A stretch of DNA of 64,000 bases. It comes from Homarus americanus (taxonomy: Eukaryota > Arthropoda > Malacostraca > Decapoda > Nephropidae). The position numbers and the translations under genes are program-made. Shown here in pieces: positions 22,785 to 32,729 of the stretch. The stretch is taken from the NCBI RefSeq assembly GCF_018991925.1, contig NW_024735554.1, forward strand, positions 1,734,195 through 1,798,194, given 5' to 3'. The notes beneath the pieces are model-generated. The model was given only the letters and a program-made list of their open reading frames with translations, was not told the DNA's origin and did no database searches. Numbering within the stretch: the stretch's first letter is position 1; each line of letters opens with the position of its first letter.

Positions 22785-23032
22785 GCGGAGTGGCTGAGTG
22801 GCAGTGGGCGGAGGCTGAGTGGCAGGTGGGAGGCAGTGGGCGGAGTGGCTGAGCGCTGGCTGGGAGACAGTGCCAGTGGCCGGTAGTGAGTGGCAGGGCG
22901 GTGGTTAGGGTGGCAGTGGGGCGGTGGTGAGGACAATAGGCGGTGGTGAGTGACAGTGGGCGGTGGTGGAGGACAATGGGCAGTGGTGAGGGACAGTGGG
23001 CGGTGGTGAGGACAGTGGGCGGTGGTAAGTGA
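22785..23032 (+). repeat. GGCAGTGGGCGGTGGTGA minisatellite
   Basis: The left part has GGAGTGGCTGAGTGGCAGTG blocks; the right part has GTGGGCGGTGGTGAGGACA units of about 24-25 bp. Confidence 0.92.
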
Positions 23033-23210
23033 CACACACACACACAATTACTGTTATGGAGACAGACTAAACCTACCTGCTAATGAAGGAGACAGCCAGT
23101 AAGATGAGGCTCCCTATCACCTGCCGCTCACCTGGTGAAGGGGGGATGGTGTAATCCCCGGTGTATTGAAGGTTCCTGATAGTGATGCATGGTGAAGCAT
23201 TGATAACGAC
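23033..23210. other. single-copy spacer
   Basis: Short non-repetitive sequence between AC tracts; no gene. Confidence 0.45.
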
Positions 23211-23230
23211 ACACACACACACACACACAC

Positions 23231-23286
<56 letters not shown>
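23211..23286 (+). repeat. (AC)n microsatellite
   Basis: About 37 AC dinucleotides with one A insertion. Confidence 0.97.
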
Positions 23287-23289
<3 letters not shown>

Positions 23290-23383
23290 TGAATTACCTA
23301 GAGGATCGTGTTTCAGGAGATCAGAGAGGCAGCCTATGTCATACTACTGAGGAACTTCTCTTTCCTCCTCCTCACCTGTTAGG

Positions 23384-23387
<4 letters not shown>

Positions 23388-23438
<51 letters not shown>
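23388..23438 (+). repeat. (GA)n microsatellite
   Basis: About 25 GA dinucleotides. Confidence 0.96.
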
Positions 23439-23440
<2 letters not shown>

Positions 23441-23557
23441 ATCGCTGTTTCACTATCGTCCTTTATCCAGTCCTTCTCTACGTTGGTCACTCTACGTACC
23501 GTCCGTGATTGAGGTTGGAACGGGTCGCTGGAGTATGAGTTTCATTAACACTCATCA

Positions 23558-23788
23558 TTGTGGGGTGAGAGGGGAGGGAGAGATAGAGGTGAGAGGGGGG
23601 GAAAGGGAGGAGGGGAGGTAGAGGGAGAAAAGGAGGGATGAAGTGATGGGAGGGAGGGTAGGAGGGGTGAGACAGAGGATTTAAAGGATGAGGGAGTAGG
23701 GAGGAAGGGAAGGAGAGGAGATGGAGAGGAAGGAAAGTGTGAGGAGAGAATGAGGGAGACGGGGAAGAGGAAGAAGGAGGAGGGAGAG
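23558..23788 (+). repeat. GGGAGGRGA purine-rich tract
   Basis: Nearly pure purine strand of GAGGGAG/GGAAGG strings. It abuts the LINE tail; minus-strand Pro/Ser/Leu frames across it are artefacts. Confidence 0.9.
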
Positions 23789-23811
23789 AACATAAGAACA
23801 TAAGAAAATAA
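23789..23811 (-). repeat. LINE 3' octamer tail
   Basis: On the + strand GAACATAAGAACATAAGAAA gives two to three units of an 8-bp ACATAAGA repeat directly after the LINE 3' UTR. CR1/L2-type elements typically end in such short tandem tails instead of poly(A). Confidence 0.85.
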
Positions 23812-23818
23812 GGAGTCT

Positions 23819-23839
23819 GCACAGGCTGCTGGCCTGTGC
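23819..23839 (-). other. LINE 3' UTR stem-loop
   Basis: GCACAGGC and GCCTGTGC form a perfect 8-bp stem around a 5-base loop, about 8 bases before the octamer tail. In CR1/L2-type LINEs a 3' hairpin next to the tail is thought to be read by the reverse transcriptase; that role here is inferred. Confidence 0.7.
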
Positions 23840-25350
23840 ATGGCAAAGGCTCCGTCGAGAGTTACTACCACTCTTCATCATCCATGAAATCTATCTAGCC
23901 TCCTTTTGAAACTTTCCAGCGTTCCAGCACTTACTACAAAGTTGTTGCTTGTTCTACCTGTCCACCACCCATTTGTGAACCAGTTCCCCATCTCTCTTAA
24001 AACCCAAACTTTATCCAACTTAAATCCGTTGTCTGAGTCCCATCCTTGCTCGGATATTATGTAAGAACTTTATCTATATCCCCTTTATTGATTCCCTTTC
24101 ACCCACTTAAGTACTTCTATCATATCTCCCGCACCCTTCGTCTTCTTCTAGGGAATGCAAGTTTAGTTTTCCTTTCAACCTATCCTGATAAGGAAGGTTT
24201 CTTTTAAGTCCAGGATTCATTTTCGTCATTCTTCGCTGCACCGACTCCAGTGAAATTTATATCCATTCTATAATAATAAGGGCACCAGAACTGGAACCGC
24301 ATAACGAGGTGCGGCCTGACTAGCGCTAGATATAGTTGCAATACATCTCTACTCTTAATACGCACTTCTAGATATAAACCAATACTCTGCTTGCCTTTAT
24401 TCTCGAACACATTAACGCACTGCTTTCAGGCCGTAGGTCCGGCCATAAGTACCCCTTCAGGTCTCTTTCACGTCGACTTTCTAGGTTGATGGTGTTAAGG
24501 CTGTATACATTTGCCGTATTTGTTCTTCCAATAAGCATGCTGTAAAATGCTGGTATTGGACTCTTATTTGCCATTTTTCAGACTTCACTTCTGCAGTTTA
24601 TTTTAGGATCCCTCCTGTAGTGCATTTGCATCCTGGCCCCTGAGTTAATTCATGCCCTATTTTGGTGTCATCCGCAAACTTGCTTATGTCACCGTATCCC
24701 AGCATTCTAGATCGTTTATGCAGATTATGAGCAAGAGGGGCCTAGTGGCCGACCCTCTGGGAACCCCACTGGTTACACACAGCCCCACTGAGATTTAACA
24801 CCATCTACGCTGACCTCGCGTTCTATCGGTGAGCCATGATTTTATCCAATTTAAAATCCTTCTCGATAACAATTATGAGCCTTTTAAATTTTCAGAAGCC
24901 TTGATGTGGTACTTCGTCAATGCTTATTAAAGTTCAAGAAAAATAACATCGTAATTTTCGTCATTATCTATTACCTCGAAGAATTTTCCTAAAAACGTCA
25001 GCAGATTTGTTAGACAAGATTTTCCCCTTTGTAAAACCCATGTTGAGAGTCGTAGATTAATTTTGCTTTTTCTAGATGCGATCGGATGCTATCTGCTATA
25101 ATTGATTCGAAGAATTCCCACTACAGTATTTCTAAACTGATCGCTTGCACTCTGCTGCTGATGCTCTGTCTCCTTTTTTAAATATGGGCACAGATTTGCC
25201 TGTTTCAAGTCTGCGCCAACTCCTGTCTAAAATAAGTTTACGAGGGGTCTGGCTAATCTGTTCTTGCTATTCTTTTCAAGACCTCGAGTGGGAAAAATTT
25301 CATCCGGCCCTGAGATTTTGTCTTTAGTTTATTTATCCCTCTTAAGAACA

Positions 25351-25417
25351 TCCTTTCTTTTTTGGATAGGAGGGAGTGAGTGAGAAGGAGGGTGTTGAGG
25401 GTACCAGGTGGTAGGTA

Positions 25418-25424
<7 letters not shown>
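25351..25424. other. LINE upstream boundary
   Basis: RT similarity fades here into GA-rich DNA; no target-site duplication could be identified. Confidence 0.4.
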
Positions 25425-25462
<38 letters not shown>

Positions 25463-25495
25463 GAGAGAGAGAGAGAGAGAGGAGAGAGGAGAGAG
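25425..25495 (+). repeat. (GA)n microsatellite
   Basis: GA dinucleotides with several GG interruptions. Confidence 0.94.
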
Positions 25496-25545
25496 TTAAA
25501 TGGTCACTTCTTGCATTTTCTTTTTTAATTCTCTCACACCTTTAG

Positions 25546-25566
25546 TTTTTTTTTTTTTTTTTTTTT
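25546..25566 (+). repeat. T homopolymer, about 21 T
   Basis: Uninterrupted T run; could be an antisense poly(A) remnant, but no retroposed gene is recognisable beside it. Confidence 0.8.
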
Positions 25567-26083
25567 ACATTTAATTGATTTACGAGACGGCGCTCTGTTG
25601 TTGCCCTGGAAACACAGAGGTGTATGTGTGTCTGTCTGTTTGTGTAGCTCTCTATTCTCCATTCATCTCCATCTGTAACTCCCTCTTTTCACTCCTGTTT
25701 TATCTCTGTGTGTCTATCTATCACACACACACACACAGTCCTCAGCCTTCTAGGGTGGCAAGGACGTGTGTGTCGGCGCTGCTCACAACGCTGCCGTGGT
25801 CTCTGGACTATGGAGACAGCTACAGCTCTCGGTCTGTCGGGCCCTCCGCTCCCATCTCCCTCCTTCCTGTCTACAGTATTTATCAACATCCTCACACCAA
25901 CAGTACAGTGCAAAGATTGACGATCAACCCACAAGTGATATACAAAAGCGTACTCTAACTGGAAGGAAAAGCACAAAAACACAGCAATACTTCGGAGTGT
26001 GGGCTTGATCTGACCTAGCCTGACCTGACCTCACGGCTTCACCTGACCTAACTCTGGAAGGATGGAGCACGCCTGCATTGCCC
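25567..26083. other. single-copy region before the gap
   Basis: About 500 bp with no dominant repeat. A + frame at 25575-25958 contains a non-repetitive stretch (for example SLDYGDSYSSRSVGPSAP) that matches no family I know. Exon status is unproven. Confidence 0.4.
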
Positions 26084-26098
26084 CAAGAACATAAGAAC
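26084..26098 (-). repeat. LINE-type octamer tail at the gap edge
   Basis: AAGAACATAAGAAC runs into the N gap. It matches the tail of the LINE at 23789, so a second minus-strand copy probably lies in, or was lost to, the gap. Confidence 0.65.
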
Positions 26099-26198
26099 NN
26101 NNNNNNNNNNNNNNNNNNNNNNNNNNNNNNNNNNNNNNNNNNNNNNNNNNNNNNNNNNNNNNNNNNNNNNNNNNNNNNNNNNNNNNNNNNNNNNNNNN
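26099..26198. other. assembly gap, exactly 100 N
   Basis: A run of 100 N, a common placeholder for a gap of unknown size. Frames crossing it are meaningless. Confidence 0.99.
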
Positions 26199-26378
26199 CA
26201 GTCCCAACCATTGGAAAATTATCAACACCTAATTATTATATATCATATTTGTATCATTTATGTTACTTGTACATCATTTGTAAATCAAGAGACCCATTAC
26301 CCAATTATGTAATTATATTTTCAGCCTTCCGGCCGCTATGCTTCTTCAATAAAACCGTTAATTATTATTATTATTCCA
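26199..26378 (+). other. possible retroelement 3' end: AATAAA plus (ATT)n
   Basis: AT-rich sequence ends with a polyadenylation-like AATAAA near 26347 followed by a short (ATT)n at 26362-26375. This resembles the 3' end of a transcript or of a LINE with a trinucleotide tail. No coding match is visible. Confidence 0.3.
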
Positions 26379-26398
26379 CACACGCAGTGGGGTGAAAC

Positions 26399-26659
26399 AT
26401 GGGTGGGCGCGACCGTAGACTTTTAGATGGGACTTCACTTTTATGGTCTAGTCAGCTGCCTGTACCCTCACGCCCTCACCGCCCATTTGACAAAACCTGC
26501 AAACCCAATCCCAACCTCCCACCTGTAGTGTTGCCCCAGGTGTCTCCCGCCCAGGTAACAGAGAGAGAGAAGCTTCCCACCTGCTCCCCTCCTAATAACT
26601 TTAAGGCCAACGTCTTACACCTGGAAGCCAATTTTGCTTATGGAAAGCTTTATGTGACT
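26399..26659 (+). other. open, non-repetitive + frame of unknown status
   Basis: A frame from the ATG at 26399 stays open over non-repetitive sequence (MGGRDRRLLDGTSLLWSS onward) and then runs into a GT tract after 26660, ending formally at 26722. A donor-like CCCAG|GTAACA lies near 26550. It matches no family known to me; its composition does not separate an exon from chance. Confidence 0.2.
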
Positions 26660-26687
26660 ATGTGTGTGTGTGTGTGTGTGTGTGTGG
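26660..26687 (+). repeat. (GT)n microsatellite
   Basis: About 13 GT dinucleotides. Confidence 0.93.
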
Positions 26688-27150
26688 TGTTGATTTGTTG
26701 GTTAATATTTATATTGAGCTGAATATTGATTAATACCGTATCATCAATGTCACACCTGCACTCTACCTCACGCCTCACTTAATAAAATTATCACCTCAAG
26801 TTGTGTTTCTCTCAAAATCGTAAAGACTCCAACGTTTGCTCGAGTAATTCTACAGCTATATACGAGCAATCAGCAGCGCCAGCCCCGAGCAGTCATTTCA
26901 ACCATACCAGCACTCAACAAATAGTGTAATGCTCCTGTTCCTATATCGATACTCTGTGAATTAAAGTCAGACGAACGTTCGCCCGAGTCCTGTCAGCAAA
27001 GGCAGTCTGTTATGGCATTAGCAGTATTTTATTACCAGAACAGCAGCGCCAGTACGAAAGACTTAGGGTGCAGCGCCTGGACGATCCATCTTCTTCATAC
27101 ATAATTGATATTTTTATGGAGAGAACGACAGGCAAATGTTCTCCCAACCA
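26688..27150. other. single-copy region with a dispersed-repeat copy
   Basis: About 26864-27020 resembles 2584-2720: shared GAGCAATCA, an AGACGAACGTTCGC-like core and a following GTCTGTT block, with a (GT)n tract further downstream in both. No gene recognised. Confidence 0.45.
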
Positions 27151-27355
<205 letters not shown>

Positions 27356-27778
27356 ACTGTCCAGTCTTAGGGTCAAATATCACGTTGATATTATTGGAGG
27401 AGGTTTTTGTGTTGAGTAATGAAGTGGGAGGCAAATAGAAACCTTCCTACACCTTAATCTTGTGAGGAAAGCTTAAAAAGGTACAGACTCTGAGGCTCTA
27501 CCAGTCTCCTCAGCAACACACCTTCTCCTTCAAGCATATTTTGGGAGAGTGAGTTGAGATTAACCTCGCTCCTCTCCTCGCCTCTGCCTCCCCTGCCCCT
27601 CCCCTCCCTCTCGCCCTCCCCCCGGCTTACAGTTCTCATGGGTTTTGTTAAGAAAAATCTGAGAGAGCTGAGACAAGAAAGTGTTGACTCGCCATGACAA
27701 GAATTTTACTTTACCTGAAATATTTTAAATACCTACTGCATTTATAATTACACACATTTAAACTAATTACCTGGGATG

Positions 27779-27780
<2 letters not shown>
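27356..27780. other. single-copy spacer
   Basis: Includes a CT-rich block near 27570-27625. No gene recognised. Confidence 0.5.

Positions 27781-27781
<1 letters not shown>

Positions 27782-27820
<39 letters not shown>
27782..27820 (+). repeat. (GA)n microsatellite
   Basis: About 19 GA dinucleotides. Confidence 0.95.
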
Positions 27821-27822
<2 letters not shown>

Positions 27823-27864
27823 GACAGTTAATAAAGAAAACTAACCAGGTAGAGAACGGGGATG

Positions 27865-28225
27865 GGAAGGGGTGTGAGGGAGAAGTGAGGAGAGGTGAGG
27901 GAGAGAGGGGTGAGGGAGGAGGGGTGAGGAGAGAGTGTGAGGGAGGGTGAGGGAGAGGGTGAGGGAGAGGTGGAGGAAGAGGGTGAGGGAGAGGGTGAGG
28001 GAGAGTGTAAGGAGAGTGTGAGGGAGAGTGTGAGGAGAGTGAGGAAGGGGTGGGTGAGGGAGAGGGTGAGGAGAGGTGAGGGAGAGGGTGAGGGAGAGTG
28101 TGAGGGAGAGTGTGAGGAGAGGGTGAGGGAGAGGGTAAGGGAGAGTGTGAGGGAGAGTGTGAGGAGAGTGAGGGAGAGGGTGAGGGAGAGGGTGAGGGAC
28201 AGTGAGGGGAGAGAGAGGAGGCAGG
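27865..28225 (+). repeat. GAGGGAGAGGGT 12-bp minisatellite
   Basis: GTGAGGGAGAGG and GTGAGGAGAGTG units repeat about 30 times. Purine-rich + strand. Confidence 0.95.
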
Positions 28226-28322
28226 GCGAGTGTTGTGTGTGGGATGATATTTTTAGAATCGTGTTATTATTTTTCTGACAAATACTCACTATAACCCGTC
28301 CCTTCCTCTTCCTGTCTGCTGT

Positions 28323-28343
28323 ATCTGTCTGTCTGTCTATCTA

Positions 28344-28376
<33 letters not shown>

Positions 28377-28605
28377 TCATCTGTCTGTCTGCTCCTCGGC
28401 TCAGTCTGTGTGTCTGTCTGTGTGTCTGTCTGTCTGTCTGCTCCTGTGTGTGTGTGTGTGTGTGTTCATCTGTCTGTCTGTCTGTCTGTGTGCCCGTTCC
28501 GTCTGTCTGCCTGTGTGTGTGTCTGTCTGTCTGTCTGCCTGTTCGTGTATCTATCAATATATCTATGTATCTATCTATCTATCGATCTATCTATCTATCT
28601 ATCAG
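28323..28605 (+). repeat. CTGT/CTAT tetranucleotide array
   Basis: CTGT repeats dominate to about 28545, with a GTGT run near 28446; then CTAT repeats to 28602. Confidence 0.95.
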
Positions 28606-28664
28606 GTAAAGCTTCCAATTCATCACACCTGTCCCAATCTCCGCCTGTCTCTTACCTGTCTTAA

Positions 28665-28870
<206 letters not shown>

Positions 28871-29038
28871 CAAGGAGAGAGAGAGAAACAGATAGACAGA
28901 CAGACAGACGTAAGAGAGAGACAGTTCCACTACCATCTCACACAATGAGTTAGGAAATTTGAAACATGGGCTAATGGGGCAGGGAGGGGAGGGGCTCTTG
29001 AGGGGCTGGACGTCTTGTAGAGTCTCTGGTCCTGGAAG

Positions 29039-29040
<2 letters not shown>

Positions 29041-29072
<32 letters not shown>
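29041..29072 (+). repeat. (GT)n microsatellite
   Basis: About 15 GT dinucleotides. Confidence 0.94.
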
Positions 29073-29076
<4 letters not shown>

Positions 29077-29121
29077 AACGAAAAGAAAGTTAGTGGAAAA
29101 TCAACAAGTTTGAGTTCCCTG

Positions 29122-29226
29122 CTGCTCCTCTCCTCTTCTCTCCTCTTCTCCTCTTCTCTACCTTGTGCTTTCTCACAGCTTCTTCTTCTTCTTCTTCTTC
29201 TTCTTTATAAATATTATTATTGCTGC

Positions 29227-29272
<46 letters not shown>

Positions 29273-29280
29273 GCCGTTGT
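29122..29280 (+). repeat. CT-rich, (TTC)n and (GTT)n tracts
   Basis: TCTCCTCT block, TTC trinucleotides (29179-29205), then about 17 GTT (29227-29275). Confidence 0.94.
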
Positions 29281-29285
29281 TAATA

Positions 29286-29308
29286 CCATGATCATCATGA
29301 TCATCACC

Positions 29309-29339
<31 letters not shown>

Positions 29340-29575
29340 CCATCATCATCATCACCACTATCACCATCACTATCACCACTATCACTACTATCATCATCAA
29401 TACCATCATCACCACTCATCATCATCACTCATCATCATCATCACCACCTCATCATCACCACTCATCATCACCACCATCATCATCACCACCATCATCACCA
29501 CCATCATCACTACTCACCATCATCACTACCATCACCAATTACATCATCACTCATCATCACCACCATCACCACAAA
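29286..29575 (+). repeat. ATC/ACC trinucleotide array
   Basis: ATCATCATCACC strings for about 290 bp; Ile/Thr/His or Met/Val/Asp frames are artefacts. Confidence 0.95.
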
Positions 29576-29819
29576 TACTCCAATTCTACACCATTATCAA
29601 AACTCTTAAAATGTGGAACAACAAAAAGAACAAAAATAAATAAAACGAAAGAACTTAAGAAACTGACAGACACGAAACAAGATTACACGTTTTATTTACA
29701 ACCTCGGGAAGCAACACAGAACAAAACAGTAATTGGCGACTGGTGAAGAAGGAAAGTTATCATGACTCACTGTAAGACCTGGTGGGTGGTAGGGGTTGGA
29801 GTCTTTAAACTGCTTATTA
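29576..29819. other. single-copy spacer
   Basis: Non-repetitive, A-rich; no gene recognised. Confidence 0.45.
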
Positions 29820-29823
29820 AAGC

Positions 29824-30027
29824 AGAGAGTGAGAGAGGGGAGGGGTGTGGTGAGAGAGAGAGTGACGGGGTGGTGGAGAGAGAGAGTGAGAGAGGGGGTG
29901 GGTGAGAGAGTGAGAGAGGGGGGGGTGAGAGAGAGAGTGAGAGAGGGGGGGGGTGGGTGGTGAGAGAGGAGAGAGGGGGTGTGGAGAGAGAGTGGAGAGG
30001 GGGGGTGGTGAGAGAGAGAGTGAGATA
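29824..30027 (+). repeat. GAGAGTGAGAGAGGGGGTG repeat
   Basis: About 200 bp of GA and G runs with a loose 20-30-bp period. Confidence 0.93.
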
Positions 30028-30060
30028 TTTTCTCTACCTCTAACATTACTTACTCCCCTA

Positions 30061-30065
30061 CACAC

Positions 30066-30124
<59 letters not shown>
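30061..30124 (+). repeat. (AC)n microsatellite
   Basis: About 31 AC dinucleotides with one GC interruption. Confidence 0.96.
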
Positions 30125-30125
<1 letters not shown>

Positions 30126-30251
30126 TGGTCTTTGTTGCTGAAGGTAGAATCAATAAGAGTAGCTTAAGGGAGGTAGGTAAGGCAGCCACGGTCCCTTACA
30201 AATGGCTGGGGATAAAGGTTCTTTTATAATGAGTGAAGCCGTGGATCGAAG

Positions 30252-30253
<2 letters not shown>

Positions 30254-30302
<49 letters not shown>
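30254..30302 (+). repeat. (GT)n microsatellite
   Basis: About 24 GT dinucleotides. Confidence 0.96.
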
Positions 30303-30303
<1 letters not shown>

Positions 30304-30355
30304 ACTTAACTGCATGAGGTAAAACATGGTAGAAACGACTGTTCATTAGTTCATC

Positions 30356-30604
30356 TTTTTCCCGCAGTGACGGTGGTGGCGCCCGGGGCAGTCGTCTTGT
30401 TGCTGGAGTGTAGAGGATCCGGATGGTGAGGGCGTGGGTCGTCTCATGCTCCGCCACGCCTTACGACGCCCACAATACCTTACATGCCCCTCGCTACCCG
30501 TCAACGCTCATCTGATATGGCCCCTGCTTCCTCTTCTCTGGTGGCTGGTTGAGATCGTCCCCGCCATGCCCCTGATCATGTCACCTTCTGGTGTAGGTCT
30601 TGGT
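30356..30604 (+). other. GC-rich non-repetitive segment with acceptor-like start
   Basis: A pyrimidine run and CAG near 30356-30366 resemble a 3' splice site. It is followed by about 240 bp of GC-rich, non-repetitive DNA that ends at a possible donor (CTGGTGTAGGT) near 30588. One + frame is open from 30434 with PLLPLLWWLVEIVPAMPLIM, hydrophobic in part. No protein family is recognised, so this is at most an orphan exon candidate. Confidence 0.25.
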
Positions 30605-30607
30605 GAT

Positions 30608-30697
30608 ACAGACAGACAGACAGATGCATATACACAATATCGACACACACAGCCATATGTGACACACACACACACATTATCAATATCATCATTAATA

Positions 30698-30750
<53 letters not shown>
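30608..30750 (+). repeat. CAGA and (AC)n microsatellites
   Basis: Short CAGA run (30609-30625), AC (30661-30676), then AC (30700-30750). Confidence 0.94.
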
Positions 30751-30753
<3 letters not shown>

Positions 30754-30814
30754 CGTATTTACACTTCAACAACTACGTACTGTCTGTCTGTCGGCTTTAA
30801 CCCCTCACACACTT

Positions 30815-30965
30815 CCTCGTGATTGGTCATAGATATCCTTCTAGGTTCTGATTGGTCAATGGTCTTTCTCTTTAGCTTTCCAATTGGTCACTGGTGCCAG
30901 GCTCGTATTGACGATGATTGGCTGCACGTATATAATATGCTTCACCTTTTGTTAATAAATTTGGC
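30815..30965 (+). promoter_or_regulatory. promoter-like cluster: four ATTGG boxes plus TATATAA
   Basis: ATTGG (inverted CCAAT) lies at 30822, 30851, 30883 and 30917, spaced 29, 32 and 34 bases, three of them in the longer form ATTGGTCA. TATATAA follows at 30929-30935, 12 bases after the last box. NF-Y boxes spaced near 30 bp upstream of a TATA box are a classic core-promoter layout. A start site would fall near 30960, but the DNA downstream is a (GA)n tract and no gene is seen. Confidence 0.4.
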
Positions 30966-30983
30966 AGCTCCATCCCGTGTAGG

Positions 30984-30986
<3 letters not shown>

Positions 30987-31036
<50 letters not shown>
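30987..31036 (+). repeat. (GA)n microsatellite
   Basis: About 24 GA dinucleotides. Confidence 0.96.
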
Positions 31037-31039
<3 letters not shown>

Positions 31040-31109
31040 TGTGGGATCTGTCTGTGTCCAAGTGAGGCTGATTAGTCCTCCCTCCTCTCTCTCTCTCCTT
31101 GCCCACAGT

Positions 31110-31878
31110 AGGGTTGCCAGGTAAAAACACTCAGGCAAAAACCCTCAGGGGTAAAATGACTCAGGTAAAAACCCCTCAGGTAAACCCCCAGGTAAAAAAA
31201 CACTCAGGTAAAACACTCAGGTAAAACACCTTGTGTGTAAAGTTAATTTCAGGTAAAACACTCAGGTAAAACACTCAGGTAAAACAACACCCAGGTAAAA
31301 CACTCAGGTAAAAACACTCAGGTAAAACCCTCAGGTAAAACACTCAGGCAAAAACACCCAGGTAAAACACTCAGGTAAAACACCTTGTAAAACACTCCAG
31401 GTAAAACCCTCAGGCAACACTCAGGTAAAACACACTCCTGTAAAACACCTGCAAAACACTCCAGGTAAAAACACTCAGGTAAAACACTCCAGGTAAAACA
31501 CTCCAGGTAAAACACTCAGGTAAAAAACACCAGGTAAAACACTCAGGCACACTCCAGGTAAAAACACCTGGTGTAAAACACTCAGGTAAAACACTCAGGT
31601 AAAAACACTCAGGTAAAAACACCTGTAAAACACTCAGGTAAAAACACTCAGGTAAAAACACTCGCAAAAACACTCAGGTAAAACACTCAGGTAAAACACT
31701 CCAGGTAAAACACTCCAGGTAAAACACCGCAGGTAAAACACTCAGGTAAAACACTCAGGTAAAACACTCAGGTAAAACCCTCAAAACACTCAGGTAAAAC
31801 ACTCAGGTAAAAACACTCAGGTAAAAACACTCAGGTAAAACACTCCAGGTAAAACACTCTGTGTAAAACACTCCCGGG
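31110..31878 (+). repeat. 13-bp minisatellite AAAACACTCAGGT, about 50-55 copies
   Basis: The unit AAAACACTCAGGT repeats with A-run length changes and CTCCAGGT variants. Almost every copy creates CAGGTAAAA, a 5'-splice-donor-like string. Minus-strand Val/Leu/Phe frames are repeat translations. Confidence 0.97.
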
Positions 31879-31975
31879 TGTTGCAGGTTTTTTGTTTCAT
31901 GTTTGCTTTTTGGCTTTTATTTTTACTTTTTGTATACAGTGAAGGTTACAAAAAATACCTGTAGTTTATCCTGTA
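31879..31975. other. T-rich spacer
   Basis: Short T-rich sequence between arrays. Confidence 0.4.
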
Positions 31976-31983
31976 GTGTGTGT

Positions 31984-32024
<41 letters not shown>
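31976..32024 (+). repeat. (GT)n microsatellite
   Basis: About 24 GT dinucleotides with one AT interruption. Confidence 0.95.
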
Positions 32025-32077
32025 TTTTTCATAGAAAGGTGACTGGGGTGGGGAAGGGGAGGGTGATTCATTAAGAG

Positions 32078-32312
32078 TGGCTAACCATCTGGGGCCACTT
32101 ACGCTGACTGGCCAACTATCTGGGCCACTTCATGCTGACTGGCCAACTATCTGGGCCACTTCATGTTGACTGGCCAACTACCTGGGCCACTTCTTGATGC
32201 TGATCACAACCATCTGGGCCAATTTGTTGTTGACTGGCCAACTATCTGGGCCACTTGGCTTTTCGACTGGCCAACTACCTGGGCCAATTTTGCTGTTGAC
32301 TGGCCAAACCTT
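32078..32312 (+). repeat. 31-bp minisatellite, about 7-8 copies
   Basis: The unit is GACTGGCCAACTATCTGGGC followed by CACTTCATGCT. Copies vary at CTATCTGG/CTACCTGG and in the TTGTTG end. Confidence 0.94.
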
Positions 32313-32391
32313 CAATCAGGTAAAGTAAACAGCAGGCCGAGAGTCAGGTGTTTTGACCTCGCTGCTGTTGTGGCAGGATGTAACAGGTGTG

Positions 32392-32462
32392 TGAGAGAGG
32401 AGAGAGAGAGGACAGTGAGGAGAGTGAGAGACAGACAGGCCGATGATAGACAGAGAAAAGGG

Positions 32463-32539
<77 letters not shown>

Positions 32540-32541
32540 TT
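32392..32541 (+). repeat. (GA)n-rich tract
   Basis: GA dinucleotides with GGAGAG interruptions; densest at 32466-32540. Confidence 0.94.
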
Positions 32542-32644
32542 GATATATTTACGTAAAAAAATATTGATAATAAATTAAGTCCATAATTAATGGATTGCCA
32601 ACGAAGGTAAACTGATGCATTATTATGGAATATTTTAACCCAAC

Positions 32645-32685
32645 TCAACGTAACCTAACGTAATCTAACCTAACCTAACCTAAAT
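32645..32685 (-). repeat. CCTAA (TTAGG, minus) block
   Basis: About seven CCTAA/CGTAA pentamers. Confidence 0.87.
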
Positions 32686-32729
32686 AAAATTTTCTCCCTA
32701 ACTGGTAATATGAGAACCTATCTCTCTTG

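Larger units (their letters stand above)
23789..25350 (-). mobile_element. 5'-truncated, frameshifted CR1-like non-LTR retrotransposon (reverse transcriptase relic)
   Basis: The minus strand carries the RT-to-C-terminus part of a LINE ORF2, about 1.5 kb, broken by several frameshifts and stops. In order it reads INKLK (25322-25336), then GKSCLTNLLTFLGKFFEV up to VIFLEL (24930-25025). There the motif-A Asp is replaced by Glu and a stop follows. SIDEVPHQGF then appears in a shifted frame. Motif B is SGVPRGS followed by RPLLLIICI (24717-24773); the catalytic FADD box is intact at 24667-24678. Next come LALVRPHL and QFWCPYYYRMDIN (about 24240-24340). The C-terminal TLESFKRRLDRFHG ends at TGA 23878-23880. 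A short 3' UTR contains a hairpin and ends in an (AAGAACAT)-type tail. Assignment to the CR1 group rests on motif order and 3'-end structure. The 5' half, including any endonuclease, is absent. This copy is dead, since no frame spans the domain. Confidence 0.9.
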
